Source: DASXKD01 sp963707905
GTDB lineage: Bacteria; Actinomycetota; Actinomycetes; Streptosporangiales; Streptosporangiaceae
Direction: 5' to 3'
Assembly: GCA_963707905.1 (NCBI GenBank)
Contig: CAVPSA010000063.1
Location: forward strand, 1-64,000
DNA length: 64,000 bases
Position numbers and translations under genes: made by a program
The notes under the pieces: generated by a model
Database searches by the model: none
Seen by the model: only the letters and a program-made list of their open reading frames with translations
What the model was told of the DNA's origin: nothing
Shown: positions 48,725 to 56,248 of the stretch, piece by piece
Layout: each line of letters begins with the position of its first letter
Position numbering within the stretch: position 1 is the first letter of the stretch

Positions 48725-48769
48725 CATGGCATGCAAGAGGCCAGGGGTTCGAGTCCCCTTAGCTCCACT
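48725..48769 (+). repeat. att repeat 3 (end of the element array)
   Basis: Identical to the tRNA-Ala 3' end (2207-2251) over 45 bases. After it no integrase end follows, so the sequence to the right is either the original chromosomal flank or the inside of a further element whose end is outside the window. The 358 bases to 49127 hold no gene, only the TGACCG pair near 48826. Confidence 0.92.
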
Positions 48770-49127
48770 GTTTATGCAAGTCAGACCCTAGTTCTAGGTT
48801 TGGCCATAGATCTTTCAAGATCGTCTGACCGTCGTTTGACCGTCGATCTGGACGTGTAGACGCGGCACTGACGGTCATGGGCTGACCTCGATGACCCGCT
48901 GGCCTGGTGAAGCTGCGGTGCGCGTTGAACATGCTGACGATCGGGTGCCCCGGCATGCGAGGCGTGGCGGCTTGGGCTGATCCCGGGGCGACCGGTTCTT
49001 CCTGCTCGCGGAGTTCTCCGTACACACCGGCTACCGTGTCACCCCGGATAGCCGGTTCCCGTCGTCGTGGCGCTGGCTGCTTCCTGACCTCCGCCGGGCG
49101 GCCGGAGGCGCTGGAGGGCGGCGGAAT

Positions 49128-49295
49128 CTAGCGGCGTCGCAGCCTCGCGAGCAGGCCCCCGGCCGGGCTTTTCTGGGTGCGGTCGCAGCTGCATCGCTGC
49201 GACTTGGGCACGCCCGCGAGTACCTGCTCGACGTGCATGCCGCAGCCCCGGTAGGTGGGCTTTTTGCAGGTCCGGCAGGTGACGCGATGGCACAT
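49128..49295 (-). CDS. 55-residue cysteine-rich protein
   Basis: ATG at 49295 follows GGAGGGAATCAC. It reads MCHRVTCRTCKKPTYRGCGM, then HVEQVLAGVPKSQRCSC, and a basic tail. Five Cys and a His in CxxC-x5-GCGxHV...RCxC spacing suggest a zinc-ribbon or metal-binding protein, a type widespread in actinobacteria. It is divergent from the repressor gene with the palindrome at 49331 in its promoter region, so it is probably under that repressor. Confidence 0.7.
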   Translation of the reverse strand: MCHRVTCRTCKKPTYRGCGMHVEQVLAGVPKSQRCSCDRTQKSPAGGLLARLRRR

Positions 49296-49330
49296 GTGAT
49301 TCCCTCCGCGGTTGACAATGCCCTCACCAC

Positions 49331-49348
49331 TATACCCTGGGGGGTATA
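49331..49348. promoter_or_regulatory. CsoR/CstR-type operator 1
   Basis: TATACCC-TGGG-GGGTATA, a perfect 7-bp inverted repeat around 4 bases, in front of the 55-residue protein gene. It matches the G/C-rich palindromes bound by CsoR-family repressors. Confidence 0.8.
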
Positions 49349-49435
49349 TGAATGAGGCCAGGGCTGCTGGCGGCCTGGAGGCCCGGTCGCAGCATGTGAC
49401 GGCCGGACCCGGCAGGCCGCATAGTTGGGGCATTA

Positions 49436-49451
49436 ATACCCCCATGGGTAT
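49436..49451. promoter_or_regulatory. CsoR/CstR-type operator 2
   Basis: ATACCC-CCAT-GGGTAT, 28 bases before the repressor gene's GTG start, consistent with autorepression. Confidence 0.8.
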
Positions 49452-49478
49452 AGTGGACAGTATGAGAGGGGCTAGCCA

Positions 49479-49739
49479 GTGAGGATTGATGAGGAAGTGA
49501 CCGGCCCGGTGCTGAACCGGCTTCGCCGTGCCCAGGGCCAGCTGGCCGGAGTTATCGCGATGATCGAGTCGGGCCGTGACTGCCAGGACGTGGTGGTGCA
49601 GCTCGCTGCGGTGTCCCGGGCGCTGGACCGGGCAGGTTTCAAGATCGTGGCGGGCGGTATGCGGCAGTGCCTGACCGCCGGCGCAGATGCCGAGATGACG
49701 CAGGAGCAGATGGAGAAGCTGTTCCTGACCTTGGCGTAG
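49479..49739 (+). CDS. CsoR/CstR-family repressor (two Cys, no His)
   Basis: 86 residues, all-helical DNA-binding repressor. LNRLRRAQGQLAGVIAMIES and DCQDVVVQLAAVSRALDRAG are classic. Cys35 and Cys64 occupy the conserved positions, but the copper ligand His of CsoR (four residues before the second Cys) is Gly60. CstR, the persulfide sensor, also has the two cysteines 29 residues apart without that His. So I favour a sulfane-sulfur sensor, with a copper or other thiol sensor as the alternative. The GTG start follows GAGAGGGGC. It leads the DUF302 gene. Confidence 0.88.
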   Translation: MRIDEEVTGPVLNRLRRAQGQLAGVIAMIESGRDCQDVVVQLAAVSRALDRAGFKIVAGGMRQCLTAGADAEMTQEQMEKLFLTLA

Positions 49740-49795
49740 CGGCGGCACCGGGGGTGAGCCGCACGGAGCGGCCGCGACTGTATCGAGAGGAAGGC

Positions 49796-50200
49796 ATGCC
49801 AGTGGATTATGCGATTGCGGTGCGGACGGCGGCCTCGTTCGCCGAGGCAAATGCCCAGATCCGCGAGGCGCTGAAGGCAGTTGGCTTCGGCGTGCTGACC
49901 GAGATCGACGTGCAGTCGACGCTGCGGGAGAAGCTCGGCGAGCAGATGGAGCAGTACGTCATCCTCGGGGCATGTAACCCGCCGCTCGCGCACCGGGCCT
50001 TGTCGGCGGACCGGACTGTCGGCCTGTTGCTGCCGTGCAACGTGGTTGTCCGCGAAGCCGGTGACTGCACCGTCGTCGAGGCGCTCGACCCGAGGGCTAT
50101 CGCTGATATCTCCGGCCAGCCGCTGCTGAAGGACATCGCCGAAGACGCGGCCGTCCGGCTGCGCGCGGCGCTGGACACACTGCCGCCCGCGCGCAGCTAG
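49796..50200 (+). CDS. DUF302 domain protein
   Basis: 134 residues: a DUF302 fold with ASFAEANAQIREALKAVGFG, EQYVILGACNPPLAHRALSA and VGLLLPCNVVVREAGDC. This small cytoplasmic domain is frequent near sulfur-metabolism and CsoR-type genes; the conserved GACNP motif suggests ligand or thiol chemistry. The ATG follows GAGAGGAAGG, 56 bases after the repressor stop, so it is likely co-transcribed. Its stop overlaps the stop of the convergent aminotransferase gene by 4 bases. Confidence 0.85.
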   Translation: MPVDYAIAVRTAASFAEANAQIREALKAVGFGVLTEIDVQSTLREKLGEQMEQYVILGACNPPLAHRALSADRTVGLLLPCNVVVREAGDCTVVEALDPRAIADISGQPLLKDIAEDAAVRLRAALDTLPPARS

Positions 50201-51954
50201 CCGGCCGGCGTCGCGCCCGCCGCAGCGGGCTCCTGGCTGAGGCATCCTGGCGGGAGCGGGAACCAGCGGAGCGCCTCGAACTCCGGGCTGAGGCCGGTGT
50301 TGCCGTCGTCAAGCTGGCTCGAGAGCGCGGCGAGCAGCGCGCGGGCCTGGCGCAGGTAGCCGGGGAAGGCGTCTTCGCCTGCGCGGCCGCGCCCGCGCGG
50401 GTAGTTCATCGTGCCATCGGGCCCGTACGTGACATCGGCCAGGCTGATCTGAGGCCGTGGCGGGCCGCTGGCGTGCCGCCACAGGCCGGTGTGCGGGTCG
50501 AACCGGTACTGGGGGAGCAGGCGATAGCCGTCGGCGGCGATGAGCTCGACAGCCGCGGCGATGTAGTCGGCCTGGGCGGCGGAGATGAAGTAGTTGAGGT
50601 TGACCCGGCTCCAGCCGGGTTTCACACCCTCGCAGCCGTGACCGATTTCGTCGCGGAAAGCGTGCGAGCGAGCTGCGCCGATGGCCAGCAGCCGGTGCCC
50701 GTACGGGCCCGCGCAGGAGCATCCGCCGCGGGCCTGGATGCCGAACAGGTCGTTGAGCACCGCGACCACGAAGTTATGGTGCAGGAAGCTGGCGCCGTGC
50801 CGGATCCGGAACGAGACGATCGACAGCCGGGATGCCTGGCGGCTGCCGAGGATCTCGACTCCCGGGCTGCCGGCCCAGCGGCGCAGCACGTGCTGCCATA
50901 GCTGCTCCTCGCGGGCGGCGATGAGATCGGTGCCAACGGCCTGCTTCAGCGCCACGGCCAGGCCGGCCCGGATGGACTCGATGATGGCGGGCGTGCCGCC
51001 CTCCTCGCGGGCTACCGGGTCGTCGAGATAACGGTGGCCGACCGGGTCGACGAACGCCACGGTGCCTCCGCCGGGTACGGTCGGCACCCGATTGCGGACC
51101 AGTTCGCGGCGCAGGATCAGGACGCCGGGGGTTTGCGGCCCGCCGGGGAACTTGTGCGGCGACAGGAAGACCGCGTCTTTGTGATCGTCTCGGTCCGGCC
51201 GCGATGCGCCGACGCGGATGGGCACGTAAGGCCCCGCGGCTGCGTAGTCCCAGAAGGACAGCGCGCCGTGAGCGTGCAGCAGCGCAGCGACCGCGCTGGT
51301 GTCGGTGAGGATGCCGGTGACGTTGGAGGCGGCGGAGAAGCTCCCGATCAGCAGCGGCCGCTGCGCGTACCTGACAAGCTGGCCTTCCAGATCGGCCAGG
51401 TCGACGTGGCCGTCGGAATCCTCGCCGATGACCACGACGTCGGCAATCGACTCGCGCCACGGCAGCTCATTGGAGTGATGCTCGTACGGGCCGACGAACA
51501 CGACAGGCCGATCATTCTCGGGGATCTGCCTGGTGAGCTGGTACCGCTCGTCCAGCCCGGCCGGTATCCGCAGCTCCAGGATGCCGATCAGCTTGTTCAC
51601 CGCCGCAGTGGCGCCCGAGCCGGTGAAGATGACCAGGTCGTCCTCGGTTCCGCCGGCCGCGTCGCGGATGATCTTCCGGGCATCCTCGCGCAGCCGGCTG
51701 GTCTGCAGGCCGGTGCCCGAACTCTCGGTATGGGTGTTGGCGTAACGGGGCAGGACAGCGTCGCGGATGAAGTCCTCGATGAAATCCAGCGACCGGCCCG
51801 ACGCGGTGTAGTCGGCATAGGTGACGCGCCGCGGCCCGAACGGCCCGTCCATTAGCTCGCCTTCGCCGATGATGCCGCGCCTGACCCGCTCCAGCAGGGG
51901 CGATGTCGGCAGCTGCTGCTCAGCCAGGTTATTCGGGGTGGTCACCTCATTCAC
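50197..51954 (-). CDS. class V aminotransferase (cysteine desulfurase-like)
   Basis: 585 residues, PLP fold type I. The PLP lysine is in FLSPHKFPGGPQTPGVLIL near residue 265; TGSGATAAVNKLIGIL and GPYEHHSNELPWRES fit the NifS/SufS family. A mobile-loop cysteine motif, ARGGCSCAGPYGHRLL near residue 415, sits where desulfurases carry the catalytic Cys. It is longer than SufS (about 400), with an extra C-terminal domain. Likely role: mobilising sulfur from a thiol substrate. Operator 3 lies about 26 bases upstream. Confidence 0.82.
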   Translation of the reverse strand: MNEVTTPNNLAEQQLPTSPLLERVRRGIIGEGELMDGPFGPRRVTYADYTASGRSLDFIEDFIRDAVLPRYANTHTESSGTGLQTSRLREDARKIIRDAAGGTEDDLVIFTGSGATAAVNKLIGILELRIPAGLDERYQLTRQIPENDRPVVFVGPYEHHSNELPWRESIADVVVIGEDSDGHVDLADLEGQLVRYAQRPLLIGSFSAASNVTGILTDTSAVAALLHAHGALSFWDYAAAGPYVPIRVGASRPDRDDHKDAVFLSPHKFPGGPQTPGVLILRRELVRNRVPTVPGGGTVAFVDPVGHRYLDDPVAREEGGTPAIIESIRAGLAVALKQAVGTDLIAAREEQLWQHVLRRWAGSPGVEILGSRQASRLSIVSFRIRHGASFLHHNFVVAVLNDLFGIQARGGCSCAGPYGHRLLAIGAARSHAFRDEIGHGCEGVKPGWSRVNLNYFISAAQADYIAAAVELIAADGYRLLPQYRFDPHTGLWRHASGPPRPQISLADVTYGPDGTMNYPRGRGRAGEDAFPGYLRQARALLAALSSQLDDGNTGLSPEFEALRWFPLPPGCLSQEPAAAGATPAG

Positions 51955-51979
51955 CGGAGCCTCCTCCTCGTCACCACTC

Positions 51980-51997
51980 TATACCCGTGGGGGTATA
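51980..51997. promoter_or_regulatory. CsoR/CstR-type operator 3
   Basis: TATACCC-GTGG-GGGTATA in the 96-base divergent promoter between the aminotransferase and the leader/PIG-L deacetylase. One site could control both directions. Confidence 0.82.
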
Positions 51998-52050
51998 TAG
52001 TGGTGTGGTAGTACTCGGGGTCGGTAACTGGCGCTGAGAGGAACAAGCAG

Positions 52051-52107
52051 ATGTCAGGTCAGGACCGCGTGGCATCCGCCTGCGGGATGACGATTGCCGC
52101 TCCATGA
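52051..52107 (+). CDS. 18-residue leader peptide upstream of the PIG-L deacetylase
   Basis: ATG at 52051 follows GAGAGGAACAAGCAG. It encodes MSGQDRVASACGMTIAAP and its TGA overlaps the next ATG (ATGA). The deacetylase start itself lacks a good ribosome-binding site, so translation through this leader probably delivers ribosomes to it. It contains a single Cys. Confidence 0.5.
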   Translation: MSGQDRVASACGMTIAAP

Positions 52108-52769
52108 TTCGGCCTGGGCATGCGCTCCCCGCCTGGCGCAGCGTCCTGGTCGTGGTGGCCCATCCCGATGACGAAACGTTCGGCCTCGGCGCGGTCATTG
52201 ATGCCATGGCCTCGGCCGGCTCGGCGGTTCACGTCCTCTGCTTCACCCGCGGCGAGGCGTCGACGCTCAACGAGCGCAACGCCGATTTGTCTGCGGCAAG
52301 GGCAGAGGAACTGCGGCAGGCGAGCGCGGAGCTCGCAGTGGCCAGTGTCACGCTGCTTGACTATCCGGACGGAGGCCTGGCAGCTGTGCCGATACCCGAT
52401 CTCGAGGCGCAGGTGATCAGCCTTGCCGCTCGCCATCGCGCCGACGGGTTGCTGGTCTTCGACGACACCGGCATCACCGGCCACCGCGACCACCAGGCTG
52501 CTACCGCCGCAGCCGTCGGCGCGGCCGGGCAAACGGGCCTGACGGTGCTTGCCTGGGCACTTCCGGCTGCCATTGCCGGGCAACTGCAAGCCGAGACCGG
52601 CGCGCCGTTCATGGGCAGACCGCCCGACGATGTGGACATCTGCGTGCGGGTCAGCCGCGCAAGGCAGCGGCGCGCGGCCTTGTTGCACGTCAGCCAGATC
52701 TCGCCGACCGCAGTGCTGTGGCGGCGGCTCCAGCTGCAGGGCGACTGCGAGCACCTGCGATGGATCTGA
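52104..52769 (+). CDS. PIG-L (LmbE) family deacetylase
   Basis: 221 residues. The zinc motif VVVAHPDDETFGLGAVIDAM near residue 16 and HRDHQAATAAA near 134 identify a PIG-L deacetylase, the family of mycothiol enzymes MshB and Mca. A role on a thiol-sugar conjugate would suit the sulfur-stress neighbourhood, but the substrate cannot be told. Probably controlled by operator 3. Confidence 0.87.
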   Translation: MIRPGHALPAWRSVLVVVAHPDDETFGLGAVIDAMASAGSAVHVLCFTRGEASTLNERNADLSAARAEELRQASAELAVASVTLLDYPDGGLAAVPIPDLEAQVISLAARHRADGLLVFDDTGITGHRDHQAATAAAVGAAGQTGLTVLAWALPAAIAGQLQAETGAPFMGRPPDDVDICVRVSRARQRRAALLHVSQISPTAVLWRRLQLQGDCEHLRWI

Positions 52770-52812
52770 GCTGGCTCCAGATTGCTCGCAGGTAAATCAC
52801 CGTGAGCACTGC

Positions 52813-53250
52813 TCAGATCACGTCGATGGCAACCGATGGCGGGGAGGCCAGGCTGTTATGCACGGTGCAATGTGAGACCACGGCGTGCAGCGCCGGCCAC
52901 CGGTCGGCCGGAAGGTCGGCTGGAGCTTTTACGGTCAGGCGGACGCCGCTCACCCGTGCCGGGCGGTCACTGGCCATATCGAAATCGGCCGAGACGGCCA
53001 TTCCGTCGCGGCTGTACCCGTGCCGCGTCAGGTACCGGCCTGCGTAGAAGGCGACGCAGGTGGCCAGCGACGCCACAAACAGCTCAGTGGGGGTGGGCGC
53101 GGTGTCCTGGCCGCCCGCATCGGCTGGCTGGTCCACGATGACCCGGTGCCCGCGTACCGATACTTCATACGACTCCCCGGATACATGGCGCACATCCATC
53201 TGATGAGCGTCAAGGCCGGCGGGCCGTTCGGTCAGCTGTACCTGCTGCAT
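52813..53250 (-). CDS. OsmC/Ohr-family peroxidase-like protein
   Basis: 145 residues: YEVSVRGHRVIVDQPADAGG, PTELFVASLATCVAFYAGRY with the first active Cys, and VVSHCTVHNSL with the second, the OsmC dithiol pair. Members reduce organic peroxides or handle persulfides. It faces operator 4 about 40 bases upstream and points away from the ATPase gene. Confidence 0.88.
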   Translation of the reverse strand: MQQVQLTERPAGLDAHQMDVRHVSGESYEVSVRGHRVIVDQPADAGGQDTAPTPTELFVASLATCVAFYAGRYLTRHGYSRDGMAVSADFDMASDRPARVSGVRLTVKAPADLPADRWPALHAVVSHCTVHNSLASPPSVAIDVI

Positions 53251-53290
53251 GTCCGCGCTCCCTGTATTCGGCTGCGTTTCTTCCAGCCAA

Positions 53291-53306
53291 ATACCCTAGG
53301 GGGTAA
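53291..53306. promoter_or_regulatory. CsoR/CstR-type operator 4
   Basis: ATACCC-TAGG-GGGTAA, with TACCC-N4-GGGTA conserved, upstream of the OsmC-family gene. The roughly 390-base stretch from here to 53694 holds no convincing gene, only operator 5. Confidence 0.78.
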
Positions 53307-53555
53307 TGTGAGCAGGTGCGATGGTCACACCTGACAGGGTCATTGGTCCCGCCCAGCCCCGGCGGCACCAGTGGGACGCCGCAACGCCTAACGCGAGGCA
53401 GGAAGGCCTGATCTGGCTGCTAAGGCACCGGCAGCGGTCCCGCGAGGCGTCCCGGCCGCGTCCCGCCGAAGGACGCCGCCCCGGGATCACGACGGGACTG
53501 CTCGCCCGCCATGAGCGCAGGGGACATCCGGTCCTTCACGGCGGACCAAAGTCAC

Positions 53556-53569
53556 TACCCCCGGGGGTA
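53556..53569. promoter_or_regulatory. CsoR/CstR-type operator 5
   Basis: TACCC-CCGG-GGGTA, perfect palindrome 125 bases before the start of the P-type ATPase gene. Confidence 0.78.
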
Positions 53570-53694
53570 TCTGGGCGGCAAGCTTGCGCTGGCAATTGCA
53601 GAGCAGAAGCCGCGAAGGTGGGGCCCAGATCGCTGCCGGGCCCGTTCCCGGCTGGATGCGGCGAGAACCAGCCCTAACAGGGAGGAGGAGGCTA

Positions 53695-56043
53695 ATGGGC
53701 ACCGTTGCCGGTGACCAGGCGGCTGTCCGACCAGGCGGCCCGGGGGGCAGTGTGGAACTGGCGATCGGCGGGATGACATGCGCGTCGTGTGCGGCGCGGG
53801 TGGAGAAGAAACTCAACAAGCTCGACGGCGTCACCGCGACGGTCAATTTCGCCACTGAGACGGCGCGGGTTCGCCTCGCTGGCACCGTCACCCCGGATGA
53901 GCTGATCGCGGCCGTGAAACAGGCTGGGTACAGCGCGGCCGTGCCACCCGCCGCGCAGCCTGAGAGCCCTGGGCAGGCGGGAGGCCCGCCGCCGGCGGGC
54001 GCGGTGGACGAGGTGGCGTCGTTGCGGCACCGGCTGCTGGTGTCGCTGGCGCTGGCGGTCCCGGTGGTGGTGCTGGCGATGGTGCCGGCGGCGCAGTTCC
54101 GCTACTGGCAGTGGGCCTCGCTGGCGCTGGCCTCGCCTGTGGCGGTGTGGGGGGCGTGGCCGTTCCACCGCGCCGCTTTCCTTAACGCCCGCCATGGCAC
54201 TGTGACCATGGACACGCTGATCTCGGTCGGGGTCAGCGCCGCCTACCTGTGGTCGGTGTATGAGCTGTTTGTCGGCACCGCCGGGCAGCCGGGCATGCAC
54301 ATGAGCTTCGCGCTGCCGGCCACAAGCGCCGGCGCCAGTGCCATCTACCTTGATGTCGCCTCCGGCGTGACCGTACTGATCTTGCTAGGCCGTTACCTGG
54401 AGGCCCGCGCCAAGCGCCGGGCGGGGGCGGGGCTGCGGGCGCTGCTATCGCTGGGCGCCAAGGACGTCGCGGTACTGCGCGATGGCCACGAGGTGCGGAT
54501 CCCGGTCGGCCAGCTGATGGTGGGGGAGGTGTTCGTGGTCCGGCCGGGGGAGAAGATCGCCACCGATGGCACAGTGGAGTCCGGCGCCTCGGCGGTGGAT
54601 ACCTCCATGCTGACGGGGGAGCCAGTCCCGGCCGAGGTGACCGCGGGGGATGCGGTGACCGGCGGGTGCGTGAATGTGAGCGGCCGGCTGATGGTCCGCG
54701 CCAGCAGGGTCGGCGCTGACACCCAGCTGGCGCAGATCACCCGGCTGGTGTCCGAGGCGCAGGCAGGCAAGGCGCCGGTGCAGCGGCTGGCCGACCGGGT
54801 GTCGGCGGTCTTCGTCCCGGTCGTCATCGGTATCGCCGTGGTCACCCTGATTTGGTGGCTGGCCGCCGGGCACGGCGCGGATGCGGCATTTACCGCTGCA
54901 GTCGCGGTGCTGATCATCGCCTGCCCGTGCGCGATGGGCCTGGCCACCCCGACCGCGCTGCTGGTCGGCACCGGGCGGGGTGCCCAGCTCGGCATTGTGA
55001 TCAAGGGACCGGAAGTGCTGGAGTCCACCCGCACCATCGACACCGTGGTGCTGGACAAGACCGGCACCATCACCACCGGGCGGATGAGCCTGACCGATGT
55101 AGCCGCCGTACCCGGCGAAGACCCCGCGCAGGTGCTGCGCCTGGCGGGGGCGCTCGAAGACGCCTCCAGCCACCCCATCGCCGCCGCGATCGCCGCCGCC
55201 GCCCGCAAACAGCCCGGTGACGGCCTGCCCGCCGTCGAGAGCTTCACCAGCCACGGAGGGCTCGGCGTCTCCGGCACAACCGGCGGGCATGCGGTGGTGG
55301 CCGGCCGGCGGGACTGGATCGAGCACGAGTGGGCCCTGCCCATCCCGGCGATGCTGGCCGCCCGCGCCGCCGCCGCAGAGGCAGCCGGGCAGACCGTGGT
55401 GTTCACCGGCTGGGACGGGCAGGTCCGGGGCCTGCTCGTGGTCGCCGACACCATCAAGCCCACCTCCGCCAAGGCCGTGGCCGAACTGCGCGGGATGGGG
55501 CTGCGGCCGGTGCTGCTCACCGGCGACAACGCCCGCGCCGCCCAGGCGGCCGCCGGCCAGGCAGGCATCGGCGAGTTCATCGCCGGGGTACTGCCCGCTG
55601 CCAAAGCCGCCGCCATCAGGCAGCTGCAAGACGCCGGGCGGGTGGTGGCCATGGTCGGCGACGGCGTCAACGACGCCGCCGCCCTCGCCCAGGCCGATCT
55701 CGGCCTAGCCATGGGCACCGGCACCGACGCCGCGATCGAAGCCGCCGACCTCACCCTGGTCCGCGGCGACCTGCTGGCCGTCCCCGACGCGATCCGCCTG
55801 TCCCGGCGCACCCTGCGCACCATCAAAGGCAATCTGTTCTGGGCCTTTGCCTACAACATCGCCGCCATCCCGCTGGCTGCCCTCGGCTACCTCAACCCGC
55901 TCATCGCCGCCGCCGCCATGGCCTTCAGCTCAGTGTTCGTCGTCACCAACAGCCTGCGGCTGCGCCGATTCCAGCCCAGCACGCCGGAACCGCCGCACCA
56001 CCCGACCCACGCACACACCCCGGCCACCAGCATCAGCCAATAG
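53695..56043 (+). CDS. copA-like: heavy-metal (Cu+) P1B-type ATPase
   Basis: 782 residues; exports monovalent copper from the cytoplasm. The N-terminal metal-binding domain has GMTCASCAARVEKKL. Membrane motif IIACPCAMGLATPTAL (CPC); phosphorylation site LDKTGTITTG; HP motif DASSHPIAAAI; VLLTGDNARAA and GDGVNDAAALAQAD. C-terminal helices have FAYNIAAIPL and AMAFSSVFVVTNSLRL, the YN and MxxSS pattern of Cu+ pumps. A His-rich tail follows. I chose the ATG at 53695 because GGAGGAGGAGG precedes it; the frame is open to 53584. Confidence 0.93.
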   Translation: MGTVAGDQAAVRPGGPGGSVELAIGGMTCASCAARVEKKLNKLDGVTATVNFATETARVRLAGTVTPDELIAAVKQAGYSAAVPPAAQPESPGQAGGPPPAGAVDEVASLRHRLLVSLALAVPVVVLAMVPAAQFRYWQWASLALASPVAVWGAWPFHRAAFLNARHGTVTMDTLISVGVSAAYLWSVYELFVGTAGQPGMHMSFALPATSAGASAIYLDVASGVTVLILLGRYLEARAKRRAGAGLRALLSLGAKDVAVLRDGHEVRIPVGQLMVGEVFVVRPGEKIATDGTVESGASAVDTSMLTGEPVPAEVTAGDAVTGGCVNVSGRLMVRASRVGADTQLAQITRLVSEAQAGKAPVQRLADRVSAVFVPVVIGIAVVTLIWWLAAGHGADAAFTAAVAVLIIACPCAMGLATPTALLVGTGRGAQLGIVIKGPEVLESTRTIDTVVLDKTGTITTGRMSLTDVAAVPGEDPAQVLRLAGALEDASSHPIAAAIAAAARKQPGDGLPAVESFTSHGGLGVSGTTGGHAVVAGRRDWIEHEWALPIPAMLAARAAAAEAAGQTVVFTGWDGQVRGLLVVADTIKPTSAKAVAELRGMGLRPVLLTGDNARAAQAAAGQAGIGEFIAGVLPAAKAAAIRQLQDAGRVVAMVGDGVNDAAALAQADLGLAMGTGTDAAIEAADLTLVRGDLLAVPDAIRLSRRTLRTIKGNLFWAFAYNIAAIPLAALGYLNPLIAAAAMAFSSVFVVTNSLRLRRFQPSTPEPPHHPTHAHTPATSISQ

Positions 56044-56248
56044 CGCCAGAATCTGCCGGCATGCTGGATGGGATCACAGGTGACATCGCCTCACCTGCCG
56101 CATCCTCGCCCGGCATCCGCTGCAGACCGTGGCCGGCCGGCCAGCAAGCAGTGCCGGAGGGCCCTGTCGCGCAGGGACGTTTGTCCCTTGCCTGGACGGC
56201 AAGTTCCGCGGACGCTTCGAGCATGGCCAGGCTGACAGGGAACCGGCG

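Noticed and set aside
49479..49739. Calling the repressor a plain copper sensor CsoR
   Set aside because: The conserved copper-ligand His is Gly, so copper sensing cannot be assumed despite the copper pump nearby.
53321..53677. Open frame of 118 codons before the copper ATPase
   Set aside because: It runs through operator 5, has no ribosome-binding site and shows random high-GC composition.
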